NCBI GenBank assembly: GCA_903772945.1
Contig: CAICTM010000936.1
Coordinates: forward strand, 1 to 42,190
DNA length: 42,190 nt
Source: Seminavis robusta
Taxonomy: Eukaryota; Bacillariophyta; Bacillariophyceae; Naviculales; Naviculaceae
Direction: 5' to 3'
Part shown: positions 1 to 10,276 of the stretch, piece by piece
Position numbering within the stretch: position 1 is the stretch's first letter
Layout: every line of letters starts with the position of its first letter
Position numbers and translations under genes: made by a program
The notes under the pieces: model-generated
What the model saw: only the letters and a program-made list of their open reading frames with translations
Database searches by the model: none
What the model was told of the DNA's origin: nothing

Positions 1-14
1 TATAATTAGAAGCA

Positions 15-638
15 TTAGGTCATGATTTTCACGGTGCACTCAAAATCTGCGTATTTATTTAGAATTGACGACCACCCTTCTACTTGATTCGTGTGTTTGG
101 TCATTCGAGGCTTCTTAGACGTGAGCTCCATTCTGGAAGGGTCGTATTGCTGAAGAAGATCTGCCGCCAACTGTGTCATGATGGTGTCATTCTCATTGTT
201 GTGTCCTGAATCAACCCCATGGCTACATGTGGCTTGGTTGGGTGGCAATTTCTTTGCTGGATCTTCCTGGTTGTCTTTTGGGTATACATCATCATTATCA
301 TCCTTACCATTACCATTACTGGCATACCCCGAGGGTTCTTCGGGGTCACTGCAGCCAGAGGATGCCTCGATGTCTGCCTCATTGCCTGAGTCAATACAGC
401 CAGAGTATGTCTCATTGACTGAGTCATTACAGCCAGAGGTTGCCTTGTTGTTCGAGTCACTGCACCAGCCAGAGGATTGCTCAAATTCTGCCTTATTGCC
501 AGAGTCAACAAAATAATTCTGTTCTTCCGGTAGTTTGTTGTTGTAAGTGCCAGTGATCCAAGGTTCGGCGAGAGCAGAGATTTCATCAGAGTGTGATCCG
601 TCAATGGGGCTTCCATATCTGAAACCTTCAGGATCCAT
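15..638 (-). pseudogene. Truncated copy of the neighbouring CRAL-TRIO gene (N-terminal part only)
   Basis: The ATG at 638 opens a frame of about 207 codons that closely matches the first ~167 residues of the gene at 2120-3391. It has the same MDPEGFRYGSP start, the same Ser/Gly/Cys/Asp-rich repeats (SGC.DSGN-type units of about 11-15 residues), the acidic stretch and the 'QYDPSRMELT' segment. Similarity stops abruptly after MELT; about 35 unrelated residues follow before the TAA, so the lipid-binding domain is absent. An in-frame TTG-initiated extension reaches 653, but alignment with the intact paralogue fixes the start at 638. Upstream DNA is also shared between the copies (830-960 against 3460-3600), so this is a DNA-level duplication with a lost or replaced 3' end. 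The break lies close to the window edge. It could still be transcribed and make a disordered acidic protein. Homology is clear; calling it a pseudogene is inference. Confidence 0.7.
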
Positions 639-682
639 AGTCGAAAGCAACAAGGGGTGCCAAAAAAGAGAGACGAAGCCAC

Positions 683-780
683 TAGTCCTGAATTTCCACT
701 GTTCTTTGCTTAAGCCTGGCCCCGGCTGGCTTCCTTAGATAATTTCCCTACTCTAAAACCCCCTATATATAGCTAGCTAG
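683..780. mobile_element. Short repeated insert flanked by 9-bp direct repeats
   Basis: About 98 bp lie between two exact copies of CGAAGCCAC (674-682 and 781-789). The intact paralogue's upstream region lacks this segment and has a single 'tagccaca' there, so the insert interrupts otherwise homologous DNA. It starts TAGTCCTGAATTT and ends in a CTAG run. Two diverged relatives lie at 1466-1550 and 1548-1635, and a 26-bp core (740-765) recurs exactly at 11584-11609. The 9-bp direct repeats look like a target-site duplication. No coding capacity and no clear long terminal inverted repeats were seen. It also contains TATATATA and sits 45-145 bp upstream of the pseudogene start, so it could act as a promoter. 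Direct observation for the repeats; the mobile origin is inference. Confidence 0.45.
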
Positions 781-1171
781 CGAAGCCACAGCTGCGTGGG
801 ATTTCGATTTACCCCCTTCGTTTTTTATTTGTGAGCCTCTTTTGCAAGCTTCGCCGGTCAGACTCGATGGGTCTTGGTTGCTCCTTTTTACCAGTGTTCG
901 GCTCTTTTGGTACCGGTGACCCTTTTTGCAGAGCGCCATCCCTAATAAGTACGTACTAGTACCGTAAAAGTACCGGTTACAGCTCAGTGCTTTTCGACGT
1001 TGCGTGCCCACAACGAACTTTCTTCGTGAGCGAAAGATCTCCAGAGCTTCAGCCGGCTGCAGTACATCGTAGACCCTACCGGTACCGGCGCTTTGCAAAG
1101 CAAAAAGGAATCTGAACTGGCCAAGACTCCTCATTTCATTCCATGGCATTGCTCACTCCTTTCCTCCTTGA

Positions 1172-1390
1172 GTTGGTTGCTCTCCTGGCTGTTCGGCTCC
1201 CCCTCTTGATTGCAAACGTGTTGGTTTAATCATCCGGGGCCATAATGAAATCCGTAATGAACTTGGTTCTATTGCATGCGAATTCCTTGATTCCTCTGGC
1301 GTTCAGTCCGAACCACCCCTTCCATCGGTCAGCCCTCCCGCTGGTCACCCTTTCCGCATCTCTATCGCCCTTGTGAAAGCTACCCATCTA
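1172..1390 (+). pseudogene. Possible reverse-transcriptase-type element remnant
   Basis: An open but start-less frame of 73 codons ends at the TGA at 1391. Its middle reads LDCKRVGLIIRGHNEIRNEL followed by GSIACEFL. This resembles the 'C-K-x-G-G-L-V-x-x-R-H-N-E-I-R-D-E-x-G' stretch I associate with the C-terminal region of retroelement-derived proteins in protist and fungal genomes. No catalytic core is present and the frame is closed on both sides, so it could only be a fragment. The assignment rests on one short motif remembered from the family and should be treated as weak; a chance open frame is the alternative. Confidence 0.3.
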
Positions 1391-1465
1391 TGACCTATGA
1401 CTCCATGGATTCCCCAAAGCCAAACCCTGTAATGGTCCTCAATTTATCGCCCCCGATTCCATGGA

Positions 1466-1635
1466 GCCCAGTCCTGAATTTGGACTCTTCTTTGCTTTTT
1501 AAAAAAGGCATGGCCCTTGCTGGCTGCCATTGATAATCCACCTATTAATACTCTTCTTTGCTTTCTAAAGGCCTGGCCCTCGCTAGCTTCCATCCATAGA
1601 TAATCCGCCGATTAATACTCTAACCCCTTATATTA
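1466..1635. repeat. Two tandem diverged copies of the short insert
   Basis: Copy one (about 1466-1550) starts AGTCCTGAATTT like the 683-780 insert. Copy two (about 1548-1635) repeats the motifs ACTCTTCTTTGCTTT, GGCCTGGCCC and TAGATAATCC followed by TTAATACTCTAACCCC. Both contain the order TTCTTTGCTT, GGC.TGGCCC, GCT.GCTTCC, GATAAT.CC, CTCTAA.CCCC seen in the flanked insert. Short direct repeats around this pair were not identified. Confidence 0.5.
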
Positions 1636-2119
1636 TGACACAACTCTACCAGTGCTAGAGCTAGAACTAGCAAATTGACTCAAAGCCTCCAAGTTCTTGC
1701 AATCAAGCAAGCAAGCCAGTAACCAAGTCGAAGCGACGCCAAGAGACAATCAAGTCAGACTTCACAAAGAGCTCTGTCTTTTGCTGAAGCTCATGGCACT
1801 GGGATGGACCAAAATGGAACAATGTCTCTGCGAACAAGACTGACAAGTCGGTTGCGAGAAGCAAGTTTTAGTATTACTCTGACTTGCTTTACCATTGTTC
1901 GGGCACGAGTAATGCTACGCTACGGTACTTCGTGAGGTGCAAAGGGTACCAGTTAGTTGAAAACATTGGCACCGCTGGACCCCCAATAAGATCTACGCCA
2001 GAGGAGTCAACGTGGTGAAAAGGAGAAGAAGACATCTTCATCAAGCTAGCTAGTTAAGGCTTACTTGGAATAGCAGTAAAACAAAATGAGTTAGATCAGA
2101 TTGGTATATTGTCCAGAAA

Positions 2120-3391
2120 TCAAGCCTCCTCCACTGAAGGAGCATGGTCATTGAGACTAAAGTTTTCCTCGTTGGCATATCGTTTCTCTAGAAACCCTTT
2201 CATGCGCTCCTGCAACCTTGCTCTTGCTATTTCGGGGGTTGGGATGGAGTACAGCCGGTCCAGTCTTCCCAATGGACATTTGGCAGGAAGATGGAATCTA
2301 GATGTAAGTTCTGTTGGCAATACTGATTTTGACATCGACACCATCATCTTGAAGAGTGGAGGAGCATTAAAGAATTTCACTTGTTTCAGATTTCTTGGAT
2401 ATGAATGCACGCCCTTCCAAATGGATCGAAACGCAGCCAAGTCCAATCTTTTTTCTTTGACCAACTGGTACCCCTCACATTCACAGAGAACAGTAATACC
2501 AACCCTGAGTGCATCCAAATCACAATATGCCATGTGTGAGGCATAGAAAGCCCGGCGATTGTAGTACTGCATTCGGTTTGTATCTCTCCAGATGGAGCTA
2601 TCTGTTTTTGTTAGATCCATAGCCATAATGTGCCCCCCAGTATGGAGATTGTAGTCAAGAGAGAGGAAATGAGCTTCTTTTGGCAAGTTTCTCAGTGCAT
2701 CATCCAAGGTGTCCATTATTAGGTTGTCTCTCTTGTGCTCTTGAAGTCTGAATGCCCTCACAACAGCATCACCAACATTGCCTTTAGAAACAATGGCTAT
2801 CTGAGCATACATAAAATCCGTCAAATTATCGAGATCTGGGATTTTTTCAATGGCAGTTTTGACTGCAACAGCCCACTGATGCTCTTCCTGTGTCAGCTCC
2901 ATTCTGGACGGGTCATATTGCGCACATAGATCCGCAGCCAGTTGGTTCATCGTTGGATCATCATCATCGTCGTCATCATCATCATGGCTGCATGCGCCTT
3001 TCTTGGGTGTCTTGTTTGTTGGATTTTCCTGGTTGTCTTCTGGGTATTCATCGTCATCATCACTACCATTGCTGGCATCCCCCGAGGATTGTTTGGAGTC
3101 ACTGCAGCTAGAGCATGACTCGATGTCTGCGTCATTGCCAGAGCCATTACAGCTGGAGTATGTGTCGTTGCCAGAGTCGTAACAGCCAGAGGTTGCCTCC
3201 TTGCTCGAGTCACTGCAGCCAGAGGATTGCTCATTTTCTGCCTCATTGCCCGAGTCAACACCAGAATTCTGTTCTGCAGGTGGCTTGTTGTTGTAAGTGT
3301 CAGGGATACCCGGAGGTTCGGTAAGAGCAGAGATTTCATCAGAGTCTGATCCCTCAGTGGGGCTTCCATATCTGAAACCTTCAGGATCCAT
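2120..3391 (-). CDS. CRAL-TRIO (Sec14-like) lipid-binding domain protein
   Basis: An intronless 423-aa protein with its ATG at 3391. Residues 1-130 are Ser/Gly/Asp/Cys-rich with imperfect repeats; 137-145 is an Asp run coded by GAT/GAC triplets. From about residue 168 the sequence turns globular: a helical N-terminal part (168-225), then a CRAL-TRIO fold (about 240-385). The diagnostic stretch is YPRNLKQVKFFNAPPLFKMM (331-350), followed by SVLPTELTSRFHL, which matches the family's 'YPERL...NAP..F......P.L......K..' core. Family members bind phosphoinositides, tocopherol or other small lipids and move them between membranes. No membrane segment or signal peptide is seen, so it is probably cytosolic. 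The ligand cannot be inferred. A truncated paralogue lies 2.75 kb away on the same strand. The domain call is secure; the disordered head is unusual. Confidence 0.85.
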   Translation of the reverse strand: MDPEGFRYGSPTEGSDSDEISALTEPPGIPDTYNNKPPAEQNSGVDSGNEAENEQSSGCSDSSKEATSGCYDSGNDTYSSCNGSGNDADIESCSSCSDSKQSSGDASNGSDDDDEYPEDNQENPTNKTPKKGACSHDDDDDDDDDPTMNQLAADLCAQYDPSRMELTQEEHQWAVAVKTAIEKIPDLDNLTDFMYAQIAIVSKGNVGDAVVRAFRLQEHKRDNLIMDTLDDALRNLPKEAHFLSLDYNLHTGGHIMAMDLTKTDSSIWRDTNRMQYYNRRAFYASHMAYCDLDALRVGITVLCECEGYQLVKEKRLDLAAFRSIWKGVHSYPRNLKQVKFFNAPPLFKMMVSMSKSVLPTELTSRFHLPAKCPLGRLDRLYSIPTPEIARARLQERMKGFLEKRYANEENFSLNDHAPSVEEA

Positions 3392-4446
3392 TGTTAGTTG
3401 GAGGCAACAAGGGGTTCAAGGAGTGTAGCCACAACCGGGTGTGGGTTTTGGATTTGTGAGGCTCGAATCTCGACTTCCCCATTCGCCACTCCTGCCCGTT
3501 GGGTCATGGCTGCTCGTTTTTACCAATGTGCGGTGTTCGGCATTCGCACTTTTATTGCGGTACCAGTGAGACTTTTTGCGGAGCGCTAACCATAAGTATT
3601 GGTACCTGGACCGGGACCGGTGCACCGACACAGCTCTTTAGCAGAGGTGAACTTCGACATTGCCTTCCATGGCCAGCCACTTGAGAGAACTCGCCGCATG
3701 CGTGAGGATGAAGAAAAAATGCAAGATCTCAAGTCTCCAGCAGCCTACAGTACTGCCGTACGGTATGGCATACATGCAGTACTGGTAGCCAAGCCAAGCA
3801 TAAGGAAGCTGAAAGCACAACAAAGCAAAAGAATCCAACCAAGAACAAAGGTCAGGGGGTGGAGGCTTTGTTGGCTACCGTACCGGTACTGGTATCTGAG
3901 CAAGGCAAGAATCTCAGCTCTGAGGCGAGCTGCTGCCCGCTTTACTGTACGGTAGTACTACTAATGGAAAGAGCGAAAACGAAGGATATATATATACACA
4001 CAACTCTAGCTAGCTAGCTAGGTGTGCCAATGCCTTTTTATTGAATCCAAAGGAGAGCTTTGCTTCAAGACTGCTTGCTTTGACAAGAAAGCTACATGTC
4101 CGAGTAGTTAGAAAAGAAAAGGCATTACAGCGAGTTGCCATTAGTAACTTGACTTGGCTAAACGCGGCGTTTACAGCACTTGCCGTGGTTATTCTAGCTG
4201 ACTACGGTACTATGTGCTAGATTTTCGTTTGGATCCGAGTGGGTGCGGGAGAAGCCTGAGTACCGGTATCCACGGCCCACGGTGCGCCGAATTAGCCGTT
4301 GCGAATGCCAAATCCATCCTCGCTGACACCACAATGACCTCCTCTCATTTCTCGCCCAAGACCGACCAGACTTCAAATCACCTCGTGAAGGCTGATCGGA
4401 TACCCCTTCTTTTGGTGGCTCTTCTACAGATACTAGCTAGCTAGTA
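3392..4446. other. Divergent intergenic region
   Basis: About 1.05 kb between the divergent CRAL-TRIO gene (-) and the giant sulfatase-like gene (+), presumably carrying both promoters. Roughly 3460-3600 is homologous to 830-960 (shared stretch around TTTTTACCA.TGT.CGG and TTTTTGC.GAGCGC), showing that the duplication of the CRAL-TRIO locus included upstream DNA. A TATATATATACACAC patch (3989-4003) and CTAG runs (4009-4020 and 4434-4443) follow. Open frames here (for example 3599-3955) have no recognisable domains and are not called. Confidence 0.55.
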
Positions 4447-7400
4447 ATGAAGAGATCCTTCTTGCAAGAACTGTATTCCAAGCTGTGGAAAGAACAGAAC
4501 ATGATGAATTGCAATAATGGCGACAGAGCCAAGATTGGCAACGGCAACCACAATAATAGGAAACCACGAAAACAACGAATGCATCGTATTGTGCGATCCT
4601 TGGTGATTCTGTTTGCATTTACAGCTTGCGTGGGCAATTATGTGTGGTTATCACGGCAGCATCATCATCATCAATCCAACAATAATGAAGATGTGATTGA
4701 TATACCCAACCATGATAATAACAACAACAACAATAGCAATCGGACGATTGGTATGAAGAACATGGGAAGGAGGGAGAAAGCTGCCAAGGCGTTGGGAATC
4801 CGGGACCACAAGGCGCTGCTACAGAATCGAATACTCAGCCAAGAAGAAAAAAAGGGACAACTGAAATCATTACGACAGCATGGCCCTAAGGGGCATGTAC
4901 CAAAGGCTACCTCATCCAATGTTGGCAGCAGCTTGAGTCCCCAGCCCAGCAAATTAGTTTCTCGTATCCAAGCTACCAAGGAGGGATCCGTTGCCCCAAA
5001 ACAACAAGAGAAACCAAACAACAATCAGCAACAACAACAATCTCTGTCGCCAGCCGAAACGCAACATCTTGCAACTACCATTCATCAGAAGAATCAAACC
5101 CAACCAAAAGTAGTGTTTCAAGGTGGACCCGTCAAAGTTCCCAAGAAGAAGAAGAAACGCGCGGCTCCCTTGGCCCAGCCGAAAGTGGTCAAGGATGAAT
5201 CCATCAAAACCATTCTTAAGTATGCACCGTCTCGGATACCGGGATATTTTACCAACCACAATGACACACGGATTCTCTTTGGACATGTCATGAGAGAATT
5301 TACACGACGCATCATGCCTACCAGAGACCCATACAATCCAACACAGAGTGGCACCATATTGGTGATATCTCCTGATGCGACAGAGGTGGTCCAGATGTTG
5401 CAATCACAACCACAAGGCACTTCTTCTTTATCCGCGGAACAAGAAGGAGAGCTTCGACGACAGATTCGGCATACCGTGGGTGGGTGCACGTTGATTCATG
5501 CCCACAAGCAAGGACATGCCTATCATGGGTTCAATCATACTACCAGCACTGCTCGCTTGAAGGATTGGTGGCAGCAAAGCAACAAAAAGAATCTAGCTGG
5601 TGGAAAACATCCACAACCAACGGAGGCGCTCCTGTCATCACCACCCCACAATCATCACTTGCTCTTGGCCATGATTGATCATGGCTTGCAGACAGACGAG
5701 ATTTTGAACAATCAGTCTGGTACTCACTTTCTCCAACAATCCAATCCACGCTATATCGTTCTGAGCATTGGTGCCTATCGCAATGGAACATTCTACGGTC
5801 AACAAGCGGTACAAACCTTGCTCAAGCATCATTACAAGGTCATGATTTTGTCATTGTCTCATGTGCCCTTTGATGCCGATCGACGCACATTGGTGGCACC
5901 CAATGCACTCCTCACACCACAATCCACGCCAGCCGTATTTGACGTGCTCACTATGGGGGCCAAAATGATGAAGAAACCAATCTTGGGATTTGTGTTTGCC
6001 ACGCAAGGTTTTGATATGGCCATTCCTACTGCCACACTGTATCAACCACAAATTGGCAGGGGCAGTACCGGAGTGGAGTATGCCCAGTGTCCCACGACGG
6101 GTTTGAACTTGCAATTGTACAATTCTCGCGTCGAACAGACACTCACCAAAGCCAAAAAGACCAAAAACAAGGGACGAACGCCCTTTGGATTGACTTGCCA
6201 AGGACAAAAAATGGCAGCCCCGTATTATGACTACACGGCTCCTCGCAATCGTGATTCTGTGGAGAATAATAATGCCACAGTGTGGTTTGATGGAGAGTAC
6301 TTGTCGACATCCGAAGCCGTCTGTGTCAAGGCAATTTGCAGTGGAGAGGGTGATACGACGAGTGGAGCCAATGTACCCAGAACAGCATGTGCCACTCGGA
6401 TCCGGGTTCCACAATCAAAGCAAAAGTTACCCAGCGACACTGTAGTCATGGATGACGACATGGAAGTAGAATCGGTCCCAAGACGATTGATGGAGAGTCG
6501 TCCGCGGGCGCGGCCGCCACCACAACAAGTAAAGGCACCTGACAGCCGTGCTGTCAAACAAGAAACCAAACCCAACCTACTCATGCTCATGGTGGAGTCC
6601 ATCAGTCGACCCAGGTTTGAGCGGTCCCTGGTCAAGACCAACAAAATTCTGGAGAAACTCAATTTTACAGCCTTCTCGCGCTACACTGCTATTTCCAACA
6701 ATAGCAGCGCGGCCAATCAGGCTGCACTGTTCTCCGGAAAGCATCATCATCACTCCGGTGCCAAGCGAGACTGGCTGTGGGAAACATTAAGAGCTCGAGG
6801 ATATGCTACCCTCAAGGCCGCGGACACGTGTGCGGCGTCGTCATCCACTAGTACTGCTGCTGACCATGGTGCCGCGTTTCGTGAAATGATGTGCTTTGAT
6901 TTTCTCCGACCCAACTGTCTCGGAGAACGGTCAGCAGCCCAACACTTGATCGACTATGGCACGCAGTTTATGAACGTCTACGACGACTTGCAGCAGCCAT
7001 GGGCAGCCATTTTACAATTTGTTGATGCCAAGGAAGACTCACAGACTTTGGAGGGGACTCTGGATGAGCCTCTTTGGAAATTTCTCTTTGCAATGCATCA
7101 TGGACGACACTGTGGCAGCAACACCAAGACGCCACCTGCCAACGCCGCCACGAACAACCCCGAACCCCCAGTCCCGTGTTCTGTTTGGGACAATACCTTG
7201 ATTGTTGTCCTATCCGATCAGGGGATGGACTACGGCACTTACGCCCTGTCCCCGCTAGGTTTGAAAGAGAGATCCATGCCGGTGCTGGCAATGCACTTGC
7301 CGAAGAAAAGCATTTCTCGTACCAGCACCAATGCACTGGAAGCAAACCGACAGCGATGGACGACACCCATGGATGTGTATGACACGATATTAGATGTACT

Positions 7401-10179
7401 AGAGTCGAAGGAAGTAGAAGAAGGCGTGGCTGAAGGCTCTCTTGTGCGGTCACTCTCACAAAATCGAGTGGACTGCAAGACCACCCCTGGAGTGCCTTCT
7501 TATTTATGCAACATTTTGCAGCACAATACAACTGCGGACGCTCTTATCATGCAGGCTCCACCCTCAGTGATGAGCTTTTACGCAGATGTGCCCCGGGCCA
7601 ATAAAGACCCAAGGCCATTCTGTGATGTGAAGCAATCTAATGATACCATTTTCAACAACGAATCAGAGTGCATGTGTGCAACAAACAATCGATCTTGGCA
7701 CGAGTGCACACAACACCCATGGGCACTGGTGAAAAATGGGACGTCAGGGGACACTTTTTCCATGGTGGATTGCGGAGACACTGGTAGGTTATTTGAAATC
7801 CATGTCCACCGGAACCCAGAAGTTGTAGAACGGCCCGAAGTCGTGCATGCAAAGTCGTCCTCTGGGCCACGCCCCAACATTCTCTTTGTGGAAATGGACA
7901 GCGTATCCACTGCGTATGCTGACCGCCACATGCGAAGGACAAGGGAGCTCTTGTCAACTATACGCATGACGAAAAACAGTACAGTTCCAGGTGGCTTTGC
8001 TTGCGGTGGGAGCGAGAAGATATGCGCTGTGGAATTCGAAACAGTGTCAGTTGTTGGAGCGAGTTCAATCCCAAACCAGGTGGCCGTCATGGGTGGGTGC
8101 CAAGTAGGCGTGGGACCAGAGGTATGCTCGAGTTTGGAGGCAGACGCCCATAATCGCTCCATCTGTACCGATCCGACCCATCAAGCTTATGGCATGGAAC
8201 TTGTGAATCGACTTCGGACAAGTGCGACGTTTTGTCGCGTGGACGAAGCAAACCGAAGCCCGTGGATATTCGATATTGCTAAGTCTTCTGGTTATGCGAC
8301 GCTCTTTGCTGAAGACTTTTGCTACGATGGGTCCGTCTACGTGCCTCAAAATAACGTGTTCACTTTGAACGCAGACATCCTGCCAGCCAAGTTCTTTTGT
8401 CGTGTGTCAGAGCTTCGGGCTGCCAAAATTGAAGATGGCCCCGAAATGGTTAGACCAGCTTGGCAGTACACGTACAAACCTTCGCAGGGCAATCCAGCCT
8501 GTGTTGACGAGAGCGGAGGCTACGAAAGTGGCCTGATAGCACTACACCACATAGAATCCATGTGGGATACCTACCAAGATATCCCGAAGCTTGCCTACAT
8601 CAATGGTATTGCTGCACATGCATACAGAGAGTTCAGAACGTAAGTTGGCTCAGTGGTTGGAAATGGCCTGCTTCAGATGTTTGCATTCTAACTTGAATTC
8701 CTTCCTTTATGGATGCATGCTCAGTATGGCGGATGATGCTGAAACTTACGACATTATGCTATCATCATTCTTAAGGCGAATGATGGCCAAAAAGGACATG
8801 TCGAACACGATCATTGTTGTCCGCGCGGACCATGGTCTCCAAGCTGGACCAGCCACCCCGGATTACAGTATTCAGGTAGAAGCATTGCGGCCATGGACAG
8901 AAATCATCGTTCCGAAAACTCTTGCGGGTCTTTCACTGAGCAACCTTTACGAGAATCGACAACAGCTGACCACTGGGTTTGACCTCTACAATACTCTCAC
9001 GACGGCAATCGTCGGGACCGAGAAAGGATTGGTCAAAGAACCGCCTTCTTGGTCTCACCATCTCTGGAACGAGGTGATTCCGGACACACGGACATGCGCC
9101 GACGCTCAAGTAAAATCTGACTATTGCCTTTACGAAAGCCAGAGATCTTTCAGTGCTCCCAATCTACGCTCGTGCAACATGGTGGAGGACGACCAACGCT
9201 TGGTGTGTCCTTTCTTTTCCGATGAGTTCAAAGAGGAGATGAGTTCCTCGGTGTCGAATTTCTTCTACTCGAGCACAATACAAGAAAAGGTTTGCCCGGC
9301 GGAAGCCAAGGATGCAACTACAACGACGACTAAATCATCATTTGTGGACGAATGGAACATGATTGACAAAAGAGCAACAACCAAACAGCGGCGGCACCAT
9401 TGGAGAACCAAGTGTCGTTTCGTCAGGCGTCCATTCTCAGTGGACTGGTCTCCGAACTGGCAAGTGGAATTCACAAGTTGGAAAACCGACCTCTGAATGT
9501 CTGCCAGACCGGTTTTGGTGGAGGCCACACGACAGCCATGTTCTTGGATGCTTCACCTCATGTTCGCGTGCACGTTTTCGACAACACGACGTTTGCTCAG
9601 GCACGTATCATGGATCATTTGAAAGCTCGTCACGGACCACGCCGTCTCGAACATCACATGGGAGATCCCTGTGAAACGGTTCCGGTACGATTGTCTCCTG
9701 TTCAGAAGGACAACAAGCCAATGATTACCTGCGACATTCTATTTGGATCCAACCCTTCGTGTCTTGAGGACAATTTGGATCTTGCCCAGAACGCCCCGTG
9801 TGGCGCCTTGTTGACGAGCATGGCAACGAAAAAGTTGCGAGATCCACTCGTGTACTTTGGTGTAAACACTCAGTGGCAAAGATTGAAACGCAAAGGATGT
9901 GTTCGTGATATTACCTGTTTTGCTTCCGACAATAAAACAAACAAGGCGAACAAATTTTGCATGGCCGTGACTACAGCCAAATGTCAAAAACTCAAGCGGC
10001 TACGAAAGGACAACAACTGCGAGACTTCGGCAATTGCTCAGTTGACGAAACGCATTGTCTTGGGTCGTGTGTGCCCATCGCATGAAGTTCGTATTCCAGA
10101 ACCGATGCGGCAACAGACATCAGCACAATTCGCGTCCGTCAAAAAGCCCACCAAAGAAGCAACAGCCAAAACTGGCTAG
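4447..10179 (+). CDS. Giant type II membrane protein with two sulfatase/alkaline-phosphatase-like (DUF229-like) modules and a C-terminal methyltransferase-like module
   Basis: The ATG at 4447 opens 1397 codons plus two bases. A GTAAGT...CTCAG intron (8640-8724, 85 nt) then joins in phase to continue at 8725. Residues 51-67 form a signal anchor after a basic head; 80-240 is Asn/Gln-rich. Module 1 starts near PNLLMLMVESIS (709-720) and has LSDQGMDYG (922-930). Module 2 starts at RPNILFVEMDSVS (1142-1154) and has RADHGLQAG (1431-1439). These match the start and metal-site motifs of DUF229/sulfatase-like alkaline-phosphatase-fold proteins. Module 1 has Gln925 where the metal-binding His is expected. 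The reading frame closes at 9496. A methyltransferase-like frame is open from 9367 to 10179, two bases out of phase. A possible in-phase intron is 9290-9372 (83 nt), but its splice sites are weak. Topology suggests a lumenal or extracellular enzyme. The first two modules are secure; the join to the third is uncertain. Confidence 0.65.
9367..10179 (+). other. Methyltransferase-like module (final exon of the gene above, or separate)
   Basis: The frame is open from 9367 (preceded by TGA) to the TAG at 10177. After a helical lead (about 9418-9490) comes NVCQTGFGGGHTTAMFLDA then VRVHVFDNTTF. This is the arrangement of a class I SAM-dependent methyltransferase motif I (hydrophobic strand, acidic/polar residue, G-x-G-x-G loop) followed by strand 2 ending in Asp. 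Later segments (CDILFGSNPSCLEDN, YFGVNTQWQRLKRKGCVRDI) are compatible with the rest of a Rossmann sheet. No good ATG precedes it; the first in-frame possible start is TTG at 9400. It therefore probably belongs to the upstream gene through an intron, or follows a frameshift. The substrate is unknown. The fold assignment comes from motif reading only. Confidence 0.45.
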
Positions 10180-10276
10180 CTAGCTACCGGAACCATCGAG
10201 TCTGCTCTTAGCTTAATCAAGGGAAATGATTCAGTTTCGCAATCTGAGAAATTATATAGATTGGGTTTGCAACTAG

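Larger units (their letters stand above)
656..2119. other. Intergenic, repeat-rich
   Basis: There is no convincing intact gene between the pseudogene start and the 3' end of the CRAL-TRIO gene. The region holds the short insert at 683-780, DNA homologous to the intact gene's upstream region (about 830-960), a palindromic TACCGGTACCGG patch near 1076-1087, a possible reverse-transcriptase remnant (1172-1390) and two tandem relatives of the short insert (1466-1635). A minus-strand open frame at 763-1149 is only the shadow of the duplicated upstream DNA. Confidence 0.6.

Noticed and set aside
763..1149. Minus-strand 128-codon open frame
   Set aside because: Its similarity to the frame at 3416-3631 comes from duplicated upstream DNA of the two CRAL-TRIO copies; no domain and no maintained frame.
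2109..2546. Plus-strand frame opposite the CRAL-TRIO gene
   Set aside because: Antisense shadow of a well-supported coding domain.
9400..9402. TTG as the start of an independent methyltransferase gene
   Set aside because: Nuclear genes here start at ATG; the frame is better explained as an exon of the upstream gene or a frameshift product.
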